Shown in pieces: positions 38,534-47,286 of a DNA stretch of 64,000 bases. The notes below the pieces were generated by a model, which worked only from the letters and a program-made list of their open reading frames with translations, ran no database searches and was not told the origin of the DNA. The stretch is from Aeromonas piscicola (GTDB taxonomy: Bacteria > Pseudomonadota > Gammaproteobacteria > Enterobacterales > Aeromonadaceae), in the NCBI RefSeq assembly GCF_000820005.1, contig NZ_CDBL01000004.1:1-64000 (forward strand), given 5' to 3'. Every line of letters begins with the position of its first letter. Position 1 is the first letter of the stretch. Both the position numbers and the translations under genes were made by a program.

Positions 38534-39700
38534 TTAGATGCTAGGTTCTAACTTGAGGTTGAACTCCTTCAACATCTCGAATGCCGCAGGATCCTTCGGC
38601 ACTGGCAGTTGATTGGCCTTCAATACCGCCGCTTTGCCGGAACGGCATACCGCCGGGTCACCCTGGCCGTTATCTACCGATATGACAAAGCCTGTGCTGG
38701 CAAGACGTACGCCGATAGTACATGTTTTACCCCGCATGGTGGGATCCAAAATCATGTAGCGCTCGACCGTGGCCTTGATCAGCGCGGCATATTTATCGAC
38801 CTCGCCCTGCGCCTGCGCCGATGCGGCCTGACTGCGAGCATTGGCCTCAGCCGACAGCTGCTGCTGCATCATGTCTTCCATCTCTTTTTGCAGCTTGGCC
38901 TCCTCGGCTGCCTTGCGCTTGCGCTCCGCCGCTATCTTGGCTTTCTTGTCAGCCTCGGCCTTGGCCTTCTTCTCTGCGTCAGCTTTTGCCTTCTTGGCGG
39001 CCTCTTCCTTGGCCTCCTTGGCTTTCTTGTCCGCTTCAGCCTTGGCCTGTTTCTCGGCCTCTGCTTTGGCTTTCTTGTCCGCCTCGGCCTTGGCTTTCTT
39101 CTCAGCCTCCTGCTTGGCCTTCTTGTCGGCTTCCGCTTTCTTGGCTGCCTCCGCCTTGGCCTGCTTCTGTTCGGCCTCTTTCTTCTCTTCCTGTTCCTTT
39201 TTCTTCTTCAGCGCCAGCGCCTTGCTCTCGGCCTCTGCCGCTTTGCGCTCAGATTCCGCCTGCTTGGTTTTGTTTTCTTCCAGCTTGCGGGCTTCCTCGG
39301 CCTTCTGGGCCTTCTCTTCCGCCTGCTTCTGTTCGGCTACCTTCTTTTGCTTCTCGGCCTCTGCCTTGCGGGTCGCCTCTTCGGCTTCCTTGCGCTTGGT
39401 TTCAGCGATGCGCAGCCGCTCCTGCTGCTGGGCCAGCTCACGCTTGGCGATGTCCGTGTCTTCCTTGTCCTTCTCTTTCTCTACCTTCTGAGGCTTGGGT
39501 TGAGATTTCTGCTGCTGGATCTGCTTGGCCTGCTCGTTGAGGAAGTTTTCGTCGAGCATGACGGCATTGACGATCTGCCCCTTCGACTCTGGCCGCTTCG
39601 GTTTGCTGAAGTCGACCCCGACCAGCAAAATGATGCCGATGATCAGGTGCAGCAGCAGCGACGCGATGAGATAACCGGAAATACCACGCTTCACGTCCAT
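38534..39700 (-). CDS. tolA: Tol-Pal system protein TolA
   Basis: The 388-residue protein spans the periplasm. It has one N-terminal membrane helix (LIASLLLHLIIGIILLVGVD), a long alanine/lysine/glutamate-rich helical domain II (residues about 65-290) built of KKAKAEADKKAK-like repeats, and a small C-terminal domain (MRGKTCTIGVRLASTGFVIS) that contacts TolB, Pal and colicins. The repeats make this gene prone to length change. It starts six bases after tolR ends. Confidence 0.95.
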   Translation of the reverse strand: MDVKRGISGYLIASLLLHLIIGIILLVGVDFSKPKRPESKGQIVNAVMLDENFLNEQAKQIQQQKSQPKPQKVEKEKDKEDTDIAKRELAQQQERLRIAETKRKEAEEATRKAEAEKQKKVAEQKQAEEKAQKAEEARKLEENKTKQAESERKAAEAESKALALKKKKEQEEKKEAEQKQAKAEAAKKAEADKKAKQEAEKKAKAEADKKAKAEAEKQAKAEADKKAKEAKEEAAKKAKADAEKKAKAEADKKAKIAAERKRKAAEEAKLQKEMEDMMQQQLSAEANARSQAASAQAQGEVDKYAALIKATVERYMILDPTMRGKTCTIGVRLASTGFVISVDNGQGDPAVCRSGKAAVLKANQLPVPKDPAAFEMLKEFNLKLEPSI

Positions 39701-39705
39701 CTCCG

Positions 39706-40152
39706 TCAGTTCACCGGATCTGTCATCAGGCCAACCTGAGGCACGCCCGCATTCTTGAGGGCCACCATCAGCAGGATCACCTCTTCATAACGCACGGACT
39801 TGTCACCGGCCACCACCACGGGGGCGTTCTGGTTGATGGCCAGATAGCCCATGGCTTTCTCGGTGATGTATTGCTGCATCGCCTCGGGCGTGCCGCTCGG
39901 CACCGGCTCATCATCGGCCTCACCGGCCTTGATGACGTACTCGCCTTCGGTGTTGACGCTGACGATGAAGGGCGGCTTGGCATCTTCCGGCAACTGCTCG
40001 GATTCCGCCTGCGGCAGGTCAACCTTGACCCCTTGCGTGATCACGGGCGTCACCGCCATGAAGATGATAAGCAGCACCAGCATGACGTCGATATAGGGAA
40101 CCACGTTGATCTCGCACACCTTCTTGCGCCGGATCCGCTGATAGGTTTGCAT
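39706..40152 (-). CDS. tolR: Tol-Pal system protein TolR
   Basis: The 148-residue inner-membrane protein of the ExbD family has one membrane helix carrying the proton-channel aspartate in VVPYIDVMLVLLIIFMAVTP, and a periplasmic domain. With TolQ it converts the proton gradient into movement of TolA. Its ATG overlaps the tolQ stop as TAATG. Confidence 0.96.
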   Translation of the reverse strand: MQTYQRIRRKKVCEINVVPYIDVMLVLLIIFMAVTPVITQGVKVDLPQAESEQLPEDAKPPFIVSVNTEGEYVIKAGEADDEPVPSGTPEAMQQYITEKAMGYLAINQNAPVVVAGDKSVRYEEVILLMVALKNAGVPQVGLMTDPVN

Positions 40153-40841
40153 TACTGATCACCCTGCTGCTGTGCAATCTGACGGTTCAGTATGGTGGTG
40201 AACTCGTCCATGAAGTTGGCGTAGGCGTTCTCCAGCTTTTCTACCTTGTTGGTAAACCGGTTATAGAAAATAACCGCGGGAATGGCTGCAAACAGGCCCA
40301 TGGCGGTGGCGATCAGCGCCTCCGCGATACCCGGTGCCACCATCTGCAGAGTAGCCTGCTGCACCTGACCCAGGGCGATAAAGGCGTTCATGATACCCCA
40401 TACGGTACCAAACAGACCGATATAGGGGCTGATGGAACCGACGGTCGCCAGCACTGGCAGGTTGGATTCCAGCTCGTCCACCGCACGGGAAAGCGATACC
40501 CGCATGGCACGATAGGTACCGTCCATCACCGCATCCTGGCCGCGAGCGCCGGCCTTGAGCAGGCGGGCATACTCCTTGAAGCCGGAATAGAAGATGTCTT
40601 CCATGCCTTCGATGTCATCGCGGCGGGAAGATGACTCCTGGTAGAGACGGTTGAGGTCGACCCCGGACCAGAAGCGGTCTTCAAACTGCTCCGATGCGAT
40701 ATTGGCCGCCTTGATGACCTTGGAGCGTTGGAAGATCAGCGCCCAGGAGACAACCGACATACCCATCAGGGTCATCATGACCAGTTTTACCAACAGGCTG
40801 GCTTGCCAAAACAGGCCAATAAACGAAATTTCAGCGTGCAC
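40152..40841 (-). CDS. tolQ: Tol-Pal system protein TolQ
   Basis: The 229-residue ExbB/MotA-type channel protein has three membrane segments. The first is near residues 15-35 ([20 protein letters not shown]) and the last two are around 130-190 ([40 protein letters not shown]). It overlaps the ybgC stop by 11 bases, which suggests coupled translation. Confidence 0.96.
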   Translation of the reverse strand: MHAEISFIGLFWQASLLVKLVMMTLMGMSVVSWALIFQRSKVIKAANIASEQFEDRFWSGVDLNRLYQESSSRRDDIEGMEDIFYSGFKEYARLLKAGARGQDAVMDGTYRAMRVSLSRAVDELESNLPVLATVGSISPYIGLFGTVWGIMNAFIALGQVQQATLQMVAPGIAEALIATAMGLFAAIPAVIFYNRFTNKVEKLENAYANFMDEFTTILNRQIAQQQGDQ

Positions 40842-41238
40842 TTAACAGCACTCCCTTCACATTTTCAGGTATTGCAACAGGTTTCATATGCAGATGACTG
40901 ACACAGGCTATCTGTACCATGGCCTGGGTGATCAGTCGTCCATCAGCCGCCAGGATCCGTTGTGAGAAGCGCATGGATGCACGTTTCACTTCAGTCACTT
41001 GCGTTAACACAGTCAAAAGCTCATTAAAACGGGCCGCCGAGCGGAAATCGATCTCTGTTCGACTCACCACAAACGCGAATCCGGCTTGCAGCAAGACATC
41101 CTGTTCGATGCCGCCGCTGCGCAGAAACTCGGTGCGAGCACGTTCCATAAACTTGAGATAATTGGCGTTGTAGACGATGCCCCCGGCGTCCGTGTCTTCG
41201 TAGTAGACACGCACCGGAAACTCAGAGACTTCCCCCAT
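40831..41238 (-). CDS. ybgC: Acyl-CoA thioesterase YbgC
   Basis: The 135-residue hot-dog-fold thioesterase has the catalytic aspartate in [20 protein letters not shown]. It acts on short acyl-CoAs or acyl-carrier protein and is always the first gene of the tol-pal cluster in enterics and vibrios. The ATG is preceded by a weak ribosome-binding region. Confidence 0.93.
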   Translation of the reverse strand: MGEVSEFPVRVYYEDTDAGGIVYNANYLKFMERARTEFLRSGGIEQDVLLQAGFAFVVSRTEIDFRSAARFNELLTVLTQVTEVKRASMRFSQRILAADGRLITQAMVQIACVSHLHMKPVAIPENVKGVLLSAR

Positions 41239-41308
41239 AAAAATCTGTGATCCATTCGACAGTCAGATGGGGGGCTATCATAGCGCAGGGCTGAATAGGA
41301 AAGAAGCA

Positions 41309-41345
41309 GGGGGAGACAGGGAAATCCTGCCTCCCCCCGTTTTTT
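41309..41345. terminator. Strong hairpin between ybgE and ybgC
   Basis: A 12-bp stem (GGGGGAGACAGG with CCTGCCTCCCCC) is followed by CGTTTTTT on the plus strand. Read on the minus strand, the direction of both genes, the tail is only TGCTTCTTTCC. It probably reduces read-through from the cyd operon into tol and blocks antisense transcripts. Confidence 0.6.
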
Positions 41346-41655
41346 ATGAAAGGAAATAGCCTTGAGTCAACCAGAGCCCATATAACAAACTGGGCCAAGC
41401 GAGCCAGGGGCAAAACAGCACGCGGCCGATGAGGCTGCGGGGATGGAATCCCAGCCCGTGCATCACGCCGCAACAGACCGCCCACATCAGCCAGGGCGCG
41501 AGCAACAGCCCATGCTCACTGGTGTTGGCGGCCACCAGGTTGGGGGCCTGCAAAATAGCGACGGCCAACAGGGCCGCCGCTACCAATATCAACCCCTGCC
41601 AGGGTTGGCGCTCCAGAGGAGCCGCCAACCGGGCGAGTCGATCACTTGTTTTCAT
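41344..41655 (-). CDS. ybgE: Cyd operon protein YbgE
   Basis: The 103-residue membrane protein has about three hydrophobic segments (LILVAAALLAVAILQAPNLV, LLLAPWLMWAVCCGVMHGLG, LFCPWLAWPSLLYGLWLTQG). YbgE homologues always sit after cydX; their role is unclear. ATG 41655 lies inside the end of cydX. The open frame extends to 41718 without support. Confidence 0.87.
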   Translation of the reverse strand: MKTSDRLARLAAPLERQPWQGLILVAAALLAVAILQAPNLVAANTSEHGLLLAPWLMWAVCCGVMHGLGFHPRSLIGRVLFCPWLAWPSLLYGLWLTQGYFLS

Positions 41656-41758
41656 CGATCTGACGATCCATGTTCTCGGTGTGTTCCAGCCAGAGCGCAT
41701 TGATGATGCCAAACGCACAAGCCAGCAGCAGACCCAGGATCCAGGTGAAATACCACAT
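41642..41758 (-). CDS. cydX: Cytochrome bd small subunit CydX
   Basis: The 38-residue single-helix protein begins MWYFTWILGLLLACAFGIIN, the classic CydX/YbgT sequence. It stabilises the bd oxidase and its haems. It follows cydB after 14 bases and overlaps ybgE by 14. The short length makes it easy to miss. Confidence 0.95.
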   Translation of the reverse strand: MWYFTWILGLLLACAFGIINALWLEHTENMDRQIDENK

Positions 41759-41772
41759 ATCAGGGCACCTTC

Positions 41773-42909
41773 TTAGTAGAGCGATTGTTGGTTGTCTTCG
41801 ATGTGCTTGTTGCTCACCCGGCCAAACATCTTGATGTAGGTCCAGATGGTGTAAGCCAGCACAGTCGGGACGAAGATGGCCGCGACCACTGTCATCACCT
41901 TGAGGGTGTTGAAGGAGGCGGTGGCATCCCACATGGTCAGACTCTGCGATGGCTCCAGGCTGGACGGCATGATGAAGGGGAACATGGAGAAGCCCGCCGT
42001 CAATATGATGCCCGCAATGGCCAGGGAGGAGCACAGGAATGCCAGCCAGCCCTTGCCAATCTTGGCAGCGGCAGCCGTCAGCACGCACATCGCCAGACCC
42101 AGCGCGGGAGCGATCATCATCCAGCTATAGAGGCTGTAGTTCTGCATCCAGGCACCGGCCTGCACCACGACCTCCTTGTGCAGGGGGTTGGTCACGGCAT
42201 CGGTCGCGGCGCCGCTGACCACCACATAACCGTCCATGCCACTGACCCAGACACCGGCCAGCGCGAAGGTGACCAGCGTCAGCAGGGAGAAGATCATGGC
42301 AGCGGTACGGGAACGAGCCAGCACCTCACCCTCGGTCTTCATCATCAGCCAGGTAGCGCCCTGGGTAACAATCATGAACAAGCTCACCAGACCGGCCAGC
42401 AGACCGAACGGATTGAGCAGGCCGAAGAAATTGCCGTGATAGGTCAGCATCAGGAACTGGTTGAAGCTGAACGGCACACCCTGCAGCAGGTTGCCAAAGG
42501 CGACCCCGAAGATGACGGGAGGAACGGCACTGCCGATGAACAGGGCCCAATCCCAGTTGGTACGCCATTTGGCGTCTTCACGCAGGGAACGGTACTTGAA
42601 ACCGACCGGACGGAAGAAGAGCGCCATCAGGGTCAGTATCATAGCGATGTAGAAGCCGGAGAAGGCCGCCGCATACACTATGGGCCAGGCCGCGAACAGG
42701 GCTCCGCCCGCCGTGACCAGCCATACCTGGTTGCCTTCCCAGTGCGGGCCCATGGTGTTGAGCATCACCCGACGCTCCACATCCTTCTTGCCGACGAAGG
42801 GGAGCAGTGCGCCCACCCCCATATCGAAACCGTCGGTGATGGCGAAACCGATCAGCAAGACACCGACCAGCACCCACCAGACCAGACGCAACATTTCGTA
42901 ATCAAACAT
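41773..42909 (-). CDS. cydB: Cytochrome bd ubiquinol oxidase subunit II
   Basis: The 378-residue protein has about eight membrane segments. DGFDMGVGALLPFVGKKDVE and HWEGNQVWLVTAGGALFAAW are CydB signatures. With CydA it reduces O2 to water using quinol, with high oxygen affinity. It begins 12 bases after cydA ends. Confidence 0.96.
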   Translation of the reverse strand: MFDYEMLRLVWWVLVGVLLIGFAITDGFDMGVGALLPFVGKKDVERRVMLNTMGPHWEGNQVWLVTAGGALFAAWPIVYAAAFSGFYIAMILTLMALFFRPVGFKYRSLREDAKWRTNWDWALFIGSAVPPVIFGVAFGNLLQGVPFSFNQFLMLTYHGNFFGLLNPFGLLAGLVSLFMIVTQGATWLMMKTEGEVLARSRTAAMIFSLLTLVTFALAGVWVSGMDGYVVVSGAATDAVTNPLHKEVVVQAGAWMQNYSLYSWMMIAPALGLAMCVLTAAAAKIGKGWLAFLCSSLAIAGIILTAGFSMFPFIMPSSLEPSQSLTMWDATASFNTLKVMTVVAAIFVPTVLAYTIWTYIKMFGRVSNKHIEDNQQSLY

Positions 42910-42921
42910 GGGTTACTCTCC

Positions 42922-44478
42922 TTATGCCTTGCTCTGTTCGAAGTGGTACTTGCCCGTCTTCAGGCTGCTTGGGCCCAGACGCGCATACTTGAACATCAGG
43001 TACATCTCTATGATGAGCAGCACCGTGTAGAACAGGCAGATCCCGATCAGGGAGAACCAGATCTCGGACGCAGGCACGTTGGATGCAGAGACAGAGGTCG
43101 GCAGCACTTCGGCTATGGTCCAGGGCTGACGGCCATATTCCGCGACGAACCAGCCGCATTCGATGGCGATCCAGGGCAGCGGGATACCCCACAGCAGCGC
43201 CTTGAGCAGCCATTTGCGCTCACCGATCTTGTGGCGAGTGCTGTCATAGAAGGCCAGGCCGATCAGCAGCAGCATCAGCATGCCGCAGGCAACCATGATG
43301 CGGAAGGCGAAGAACAGCGGTGCAACCTGCGGGATGGAGTCATCCACGGCAGCCTTGATCTGTTCGTCGGTCGCGTCGGTCACGTTGTTGGTGTAACGCT
43401 TGAGCAGCAAACCGTAGCCCAGATCCTGCTTCACTTCATCGAAGCGGGCACGGGTATCGTCGGACTTGTCGCCGGATTGCAGCTTGGTCAGCAGGTCATA
43501 GGCGGTCATGCCGTTGCGCACGCGCAGCTCATGCTCGCTCTTCAGATCCTTGAGGCCGGTCACCTGGCCATCCAGGGAACGGGTGGCGATGATGCCGAGC
43601 GCATACGGGATCTTGATGGCGTAATCGGTGCGCATCTCTTCCTGGTTCGGGATACCGAACAGGGTAAAGGATGCAGGAGCCGGTTCCGTGTTCCACTCGG
43701 CCTCGATGGCCGCCAGCTTCACCTTCTGCACTTCACCCGTCTCGTAGCCGGACTCGTCACCTAGGATCAGCACAGAGAGGATGGAGGCCATACCGAAGGC
43801 CGCTGCGATGGCGAAGGAGCGACGGGCGAAGGCCACATCACGATTCTTCAGTAGGTAATAGGAAGAGATGCCCAGCACGAACATGGCGCCCGTGGTATAG
43901 CCGGCCGCGACCGTGTGGACGAACTTGACCTGGGCAACCGGGTTGAACACCAGTTCGGCGAAGCTCACCATCTCCATCCGCATGGACTCGAAGTTGAACT
44001 CGGCACCGACCGGGTTCTGCATCCAGCCGTTGGCGACCAGGATCCAGAGGGCGGAGAGGTTGGTCCCCAGCGCCATCAACCAGGTCGAAGCCAGATGTTG
44101 ACGCTTGGTCAGGCGATCCCAACCAAAGAAGAACATGCCGACGAAGGTGGATTCCAGGAAGAAGGCCATCAAGCCTTCGATGGCCAGCGGGGCCCCGAAG
44201 ATATCGCCGACATAGTGGGAGTAATAGGCCCAGTTGGTACCGAACTGAAACTCCATGGTCAGCCCTGTGGTAACCCCGAGGGCGAAGTTAATACCAAACA
44301 ACTTGCCCCAGAACTTGGTCATGTCCCGGTAGACAGGGTTGTTGGTCATCACATAGACAGATTCCATGATCGCCAGAATGAAGGCCATTCCGAGCGTCAG
44401 GGGTACAAACAGGAAGTGATAAAGGGCCGTCGCAGCGAATTGGAACCGCGATAGGTCTACCACATGCTCAGCAATCAT
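42922..44478 (-). CDS. cydA: Cytochrome bd ubiquinol oxidase subunit I
   Basis: The 518-residue haem-carrying subunit has the axial histidine near residue 20 ([16 protein letters not shown]), the proton-path glutamate ([14 protein letters not shown]), the second histidine ([15 protein letters not shown]), a long Q-loop that oxidises quinol, and [18 protein letters not shown] near the C terminus. It heads cydABX-ybgE. Two FNR-type sites lie 240-370 bases upstream. Confidence 0.97.
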   Translation of the reverse strand: MIAEHVVDLSRFQFAATALYHFLFVPLTLGMAFILAIMESVYVMTNNPVYRDMTKFWGKLFGINFALGVTTGLTMEFQFGTNWAYYSHYVGDIFGAPLAIEGLMAFFLESTFVGMFFFGWDRLTKRQHLASTWLMALGTNLSALWILVANGWMQNPVGAEFNFESMRMEMVSFAELVFNPVAQVKFVHTVAAGYTTGAMFVLGISSYYLLKNRDVAFARRSFAIAAAFGMASILSVLILGDESGYETGEVQKVKLAAIEAEWNTEPAPASFTLFGIPNQEEMRTDYAIKIPYALGIIATRSLDGQVTGLKDLKSEHELRVRNGMTAYDLLTKLQSGDKSDDTRARFDEVKQDLGYGLLLKRYTNNVTDATDEQIKAAVDDSIPQVAPLFFAFRIMVACGMLMLLLIGLAFYDSTRHKIGERKWLLKALLWGIPLPWIAIECGWFVAEYGRQPWTIAEVLPTSVSASNVPASEIWFSLIGICLFYTVLLIIEMYLMFKYARLGPSSLKTGKYHFEQSKA

Positions 44479-44716
44479 GATGTTTCCTCACCGATTATTG
44501 GCACGGCTATTTTAAGTTTTAAGGACAAAGCTTCCGTTGGAAGTCCCCGAATGATCGGTCACGCTCCAGTTTGCACTGGCGACCGGATTCGACTGCTACC
44601 AGCATTAACAACAAGGCAATACACAGGAACAAAAAAAGCTAATGTTTAACAATTGCAAAACAATCAGACTTGCTTTATTCCCGCCCATAATGACCGATGT
44701 TTTATATCACCTTTAT

Positions 44717-44730
44717 TTGATTGAAATCAA
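44717..44730. promoter_or_regulatory. FNR-type site 1 upstream of cydA
   Basis: TTGATTGAAATCAA fits the FNR consensus TTGAT-N4-ATCAA exactly. It is about 240 bases before the cydA start, so it could act near a distal cyd promoter. Confidence 0.72.
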
Positions 44731-44830
44731 TGTAAAACCATCACCAATACATGCCTTTCAAAGGCATTTTCACGTCGCGTTCCATTTAATTTGGAGAGCT
44801 GCGTCACAAAAAACACTAAATCGCAAATCA

Positions 44831-44844
44831 TTGATTTAAATCAA
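44831..44844. promoter_or_regulatory. FNR-type site 2 upstream of cydA
   Basis: TTGATTTAAATCAA is a second exact FNR-type palindrome, 114 bases further from cydA than site 1. Paired sites on a low-oxygen oxidase fit oxygen control. Confidence 0.7.
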
Positions 44845-45037
44845 ATTTAATATCATCACCAATAAGTGACGCTTCTGTTAAAAAACAACGTTCAAGCGGA
44901 TTTTCATAATGTTTCCCTACCCTTGGCAGCCCGCCGCTAAATCCAATTAAAAACCAGTAAAAACGCATGTTCATGCTAATTCGACAACCCAAACAAATGA
45001 TTAGTTAATCTAATCTGATATGGGTAATTTTTCTTGT

Positions 45038-45066
45038 TTGTCCGAGTCCGACAGAGCTCCTACAAT
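45038..45066 (+). promoter_or_regulatory. Candidate sigma-70 promoter of an unassigned plus-strand transcript
   Basis: TTGTCC and TACAAT are separated by exactly 17 bases. A transcript from about 45073 would end at the terminator at 45329-45358, some 285 bases later. Confidence 0.6.
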
Positions 45067-45166
45067 GCGCCTCGCAGTGAGGGCATACCCTTGGATACAG
45101 GCCGGTCAATCTGGGTTCCCGGTACGTATTCGATGAACATTTCGAACCTGTCTATTGGAATTTAAG

Positions 45167-45244
45167 ATGAAAAAGTTTGTTGCTAAAACCATCCGTTACT
45201 ACAAGCTTTCGTTCGTTCAGCTCTATCAAATGAACCGACTCTGA
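45167..45244 (+). CDS. Possible 25-residue small protein
   Basis: The frame reads MKKFVAKTIRYYKLSFVQLY then QMNRL and stops. It is basic and aromatic, with a start like many small membrane-associated peptides. The ribosome-binding region (GGAATTTAAG) is weak. It lies inside the predicted transcript 45073-45358. It could be a real small protein, a leader peptide or chance. Confidence 0.35.
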   Translation: MKKFVAKTIRYYKLSFVQLYQMNRL

Positions 45245-45328
45245 GGTCTCGCGACGGCTCCTCTGTTTTTTTCCGGTCTGTGTCCAGACGCACTCACTGT
45301 CTGTGAACATCCATCCTGAATTGTCTTT

Positions 45329-45358
45329 GCCCACCGCATCCGCCGTGGGCTTTTTTTT
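45329..45358 (+). terminator. Intrinsic terminator of the small transcript
   Basis: GCCCAC and GTGGGC, extended by CGC/GCC-like inner pairs, are followed by eight T residues on the plus strand. No large gene lies upstream on this strand. Confidence 0.75.
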
Positions 45359-45369
45359 GCCCGGATAAC

Positions 45370-45397
45370 AAAAAACCGCCCTTGATGGCGGTTTTTT
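45370..45397 (-). terminator. Intrinsic terminator after ruvAB
   Basis: AAAAAACCGCC and GGCGGTTTTTT pair around six bases, 17 bases past the ruvB stop on the minus strand. It can also back up the terminator at 45329 on the plus strand. Confidence 0.88.
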
Positions 45398-45413
45398 GTT
45401 CAAATAGCTGTTT

Positions 45414-46424
45414 TCACCTTTCATCTGGCCGTTGCAAGCCAAAATGCGCATATGCTCTCGGTGTCGCCATCCGCCCTCTGGGTGTACGTTGCAGATAGCC
45501 CTGCTGGATCAGATAGGGCTCCAGCACATCCTCGATAGTGTCTTTCTCTTCGCCGATGGCGGCCGCCAGGTTATCGAGACCCACAGGCCCCCCCAGAAAC
45601 TTGTCTATCACAGCCAACAATAGCTTGCGGTCCATGAAGTCGAAACCTTCATTGTCCACGTCCAGCATGTCCATGGCTCGGGCCGCTATGGGTCCGTCTA
45701 TCCGGCCATCAGACTTGACCTGGGCAAAATCGCGCACGCGACGCAACAGACGGTTGGCAATCCGCGGAGTACCGCGGGAACGACGAGCCAATTCCAAGGC
45801 GCCGTCACTGGTCATCTCCAGCCCCAGGCAACGGGCGCTGCGGGAGACGATGTCGGTCAGATCCTTGACGTTGTAGAACTCCAACCGCTGCACTATGCCG
45901 AAACGATCCCGCAGCGGGCTGGTCAGGGAGCCGGCCCGGGTAGTGGCGCCGATCAAGGTAAAGGGAGGCAAGTCGAGTTTGATGGATCGGGCGGCGGGGC
46001 CCTCCCCTATCATAATGTCGAGCTGGTAATCCTCCATCGCCGGATAGAGCACCTCCTCCACCACTGGGCTCAGCCGGTGGATCTCGTCGATAAACAGCAC
46101 GTCATTGGGTTCGAGATTGGTGAGCAGCGCCGCCAGATCGCCGGCCTTTTCCAGCACAGGGCCCGAAGTGGTCTTGATGTTGACCCCCATCTCGTTGGCG
46201 ACAATGTTCGCGAGCGTGGTCTTGCCCAGACCCGGCGGGCCGAAGATAAGCAGGTGATCGAGTGCTTCACCACGCTGGCGCGCCGCCTCGATGAAGATCT
46301 CCATCTGCTCGCAGACGGGATCCTGGCCAGTGTAATCGGCCAGCATCTTTGGCCGTATGGCCCGATCGATGATTTCATCCTCACGCACGCCGGTGGCGGA
46401 AATGAGACGGTCCGCTTCAATCAT
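45414..46424 (-). CDS. ruvB: Holliday junction helicase RuvB
   Basis: The 336-residue AAA+ motor drives branch migration with RuvA. Walker A is in [16 protein letters not shown] and Walker B in [12 protein letters not shown]; sensor I is in [11 protein letters not shown]. The C-terminal winged helix ends the protein ([20 protein letters not shown]). It begins nine bases after ruvA ends. Confidence 0.97.
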   Translation of the reverse strand: MIEADRLISATGVREDEIIDRAIRPKMLADYTGQDPVCEQMEIFIEAARQRGEALDHLLIFGPPGLGKTTLANIVANEMGVNIKTTSGPVLEKAGDLAALLTNLEPNDVLFIDEIHRLSPVVEEVLYPAMEDYQLDIMIGEGPAARSIKLDLPPFTLIGATTRAGSLTSPLRDRFGIVQRLEFYNVKDLTDIVSRSARCLGLEMTSDGALELARRSRGTPRIANRLLRRVRDFAQVKSDGRIDGPIAARAMDMLDVDNEGFDFMDRKLLLAVIDKFLGGPVGLDNLAAAIGEEKDTIEDVLEPYLIQQGYLQRTPRGRMATPRAYAHFGLQRPDER

Positions 46425-46432
46425 TGCCTACC

Positions 46433-47047
46433 TCACACCAGACTACGCAGGGATTCACGGATGATATCTTCCACCGACATACCATCGATGGCTATCTTGC
46501 TGACGATCTGGCTGGCCTGCTGCGGCTTGTAGCCCAGAGCCACCAGCGCGCTGGCCGCCTCTTCGCTCGCATCGGGCGCCCGCAGCCTGCTCTCTTTGGG
46601 CGGCAGGCTGATCTCGGCCGGCGAGAAGAGATCGTGGCTGACCCAGCCCTTGAGCCTGTCCTTCATCTCCACCACCAGCCGCTCGGCTGTCTTCTTGCCC
46701 ACGCCAGGCAATTTGACCAGGGAGCTTATCTCCTCACGCTCGACACTCAGCACGAACTGGGTGGCCGTCATGCCGGAGAGGATGGCCAGCGCCAGCTTGG
46801 GGCCGACGCCGTTGGTCTTGATCAGCTCGCGAAACAGCGCCCGCTCTTGCTTGTGATTGAAGCCATACAGCAGCTGGGCATCCTCACGCACCACGAAGTG
46901 GATGTGAATGGTCGCTTCCTTGCCGATCTCGGGCAGATCATAGAAGCAGCTCATGGGCATCTGTACCTCATAGCCCACGCCCCCGACTTCCAGCAGCACC
47001 TCGGGGGGTTGTTTCTCAATGACTACGCCTCTCAAGCGACCAATCAC
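46433..47047 (-). CDS. ruvA: Holliday junction DNA-binding protein RuvA
   Basis: The 204-residue protein forms the tetramer that holds four-way junctions. It starts with an OB-fold, read from GTG 47047 as (V)[19 protein letters not shown], and has the helix-hairpin-helix [19 protein letters not shown] and a C-terminal domain that stimulates RuvB. GTG is preferred because GAGGAGAG lies upstream and the family begins MIGRLRG; the frame runs back to 47122. No ruvC is adjacent. Confidence 0.95.
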   Translation of the reverse strand: MIGRLRGVVIEKQPPEVLLEVGGVGYEVQMPMSCFYDLPEIGKEATIHIHFVVREDAQLLYGFNHKQERALFRELIKTNGVGPKLALAILSGMTATQFVLSVEREEISSLVKLPGVGKKTAERLVVEMKDRLKGWVSHDLFSPAEISLPPKESRLRAPDASEEAASALVALGYKPQQASQIVSKIAIDGMSVEDIIRESLRSLV

Positions 47048-47217
47048 GGCTCTCTCCTCGCCAAACCATCTATCTGTAAATTGGGTCATAGCATAAAGAA
47101 TAACTGGATAAGTATCCAGCATAGGGCGGCGGAGTACGGCAGAGGATTCTCGGCATCTTCACGCTTTCGGAGCCATGCTTGGATCGGATCTGAGCAGTAA
47201 CTTTATTTTCCACCGGG

Positions 47218-47237
47218 AATGGCAAATGTTTGCCATT
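47218..47237. promoter_or_regulatory. Perfect inverted repeat between ruvA and the chemoreceptor gene
   Basis: AATGGCAAA and TTTGCCATT are separated by TG, 50 bases before the receptor start. The compact 20-base palindrome suggests a dimeric regulator site rather than a terminator, as no T-run follows. Confidence 0.45.
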
Positions 47238-47286
47238 AAGAGAACACTGAACTGGGTTTGTTCGGAACCAAGGAAGGTCCTTCATC

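Larger units (their letters stand above)
44479..45166. promoter_or_regulatory. Long regulatory region upstream of cydA
   Basis: This 688-base region is AT-rich for the most part. The cydA side holds two FNR-type sites on an A/T-rich background that suits ArcA and FNR control. The far side holds a plus-strand promoter at 45038. No conserved protein frame is visible across it. Confidence 0.55.
45073..45358 (+). ncRNA. Predicted small transcript, sRNA or small mRNA
   Basis: The unit is bounded by a well-spaced promoter and a terminator with eight T residues, and it is divergent from cyd and convergent with ruvB. It matches no RNA family I recognise (not Spot 42, RyhB or 6S by eye). It contains one 25-codon frame. 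Its extent is predicted from signals alone. Confidence 0.45.

Noticed and set aside
38780..39520. Tolerable as a tandem-repeat or mobile region in tolA
   Set aside because: KKAKAEAD-type repeats are the normal helical domain II of TolA.
38609..39739. Leucine-rich frame on the plus strand that looks like a membrane protein
   Set aside because: It is the reverse of the Ala/Lys/Glu repeats of tolA; the hydrophobicity is an artefact of those codons.
41785..43764. Long open frame (659 codons) on the plus strand opposite cydAB
   Set aside because: It is antisense to well-defined cytochrome genes and is His/Gln/Glu-rich, typical of a frame shadow in GC-rich DNA.
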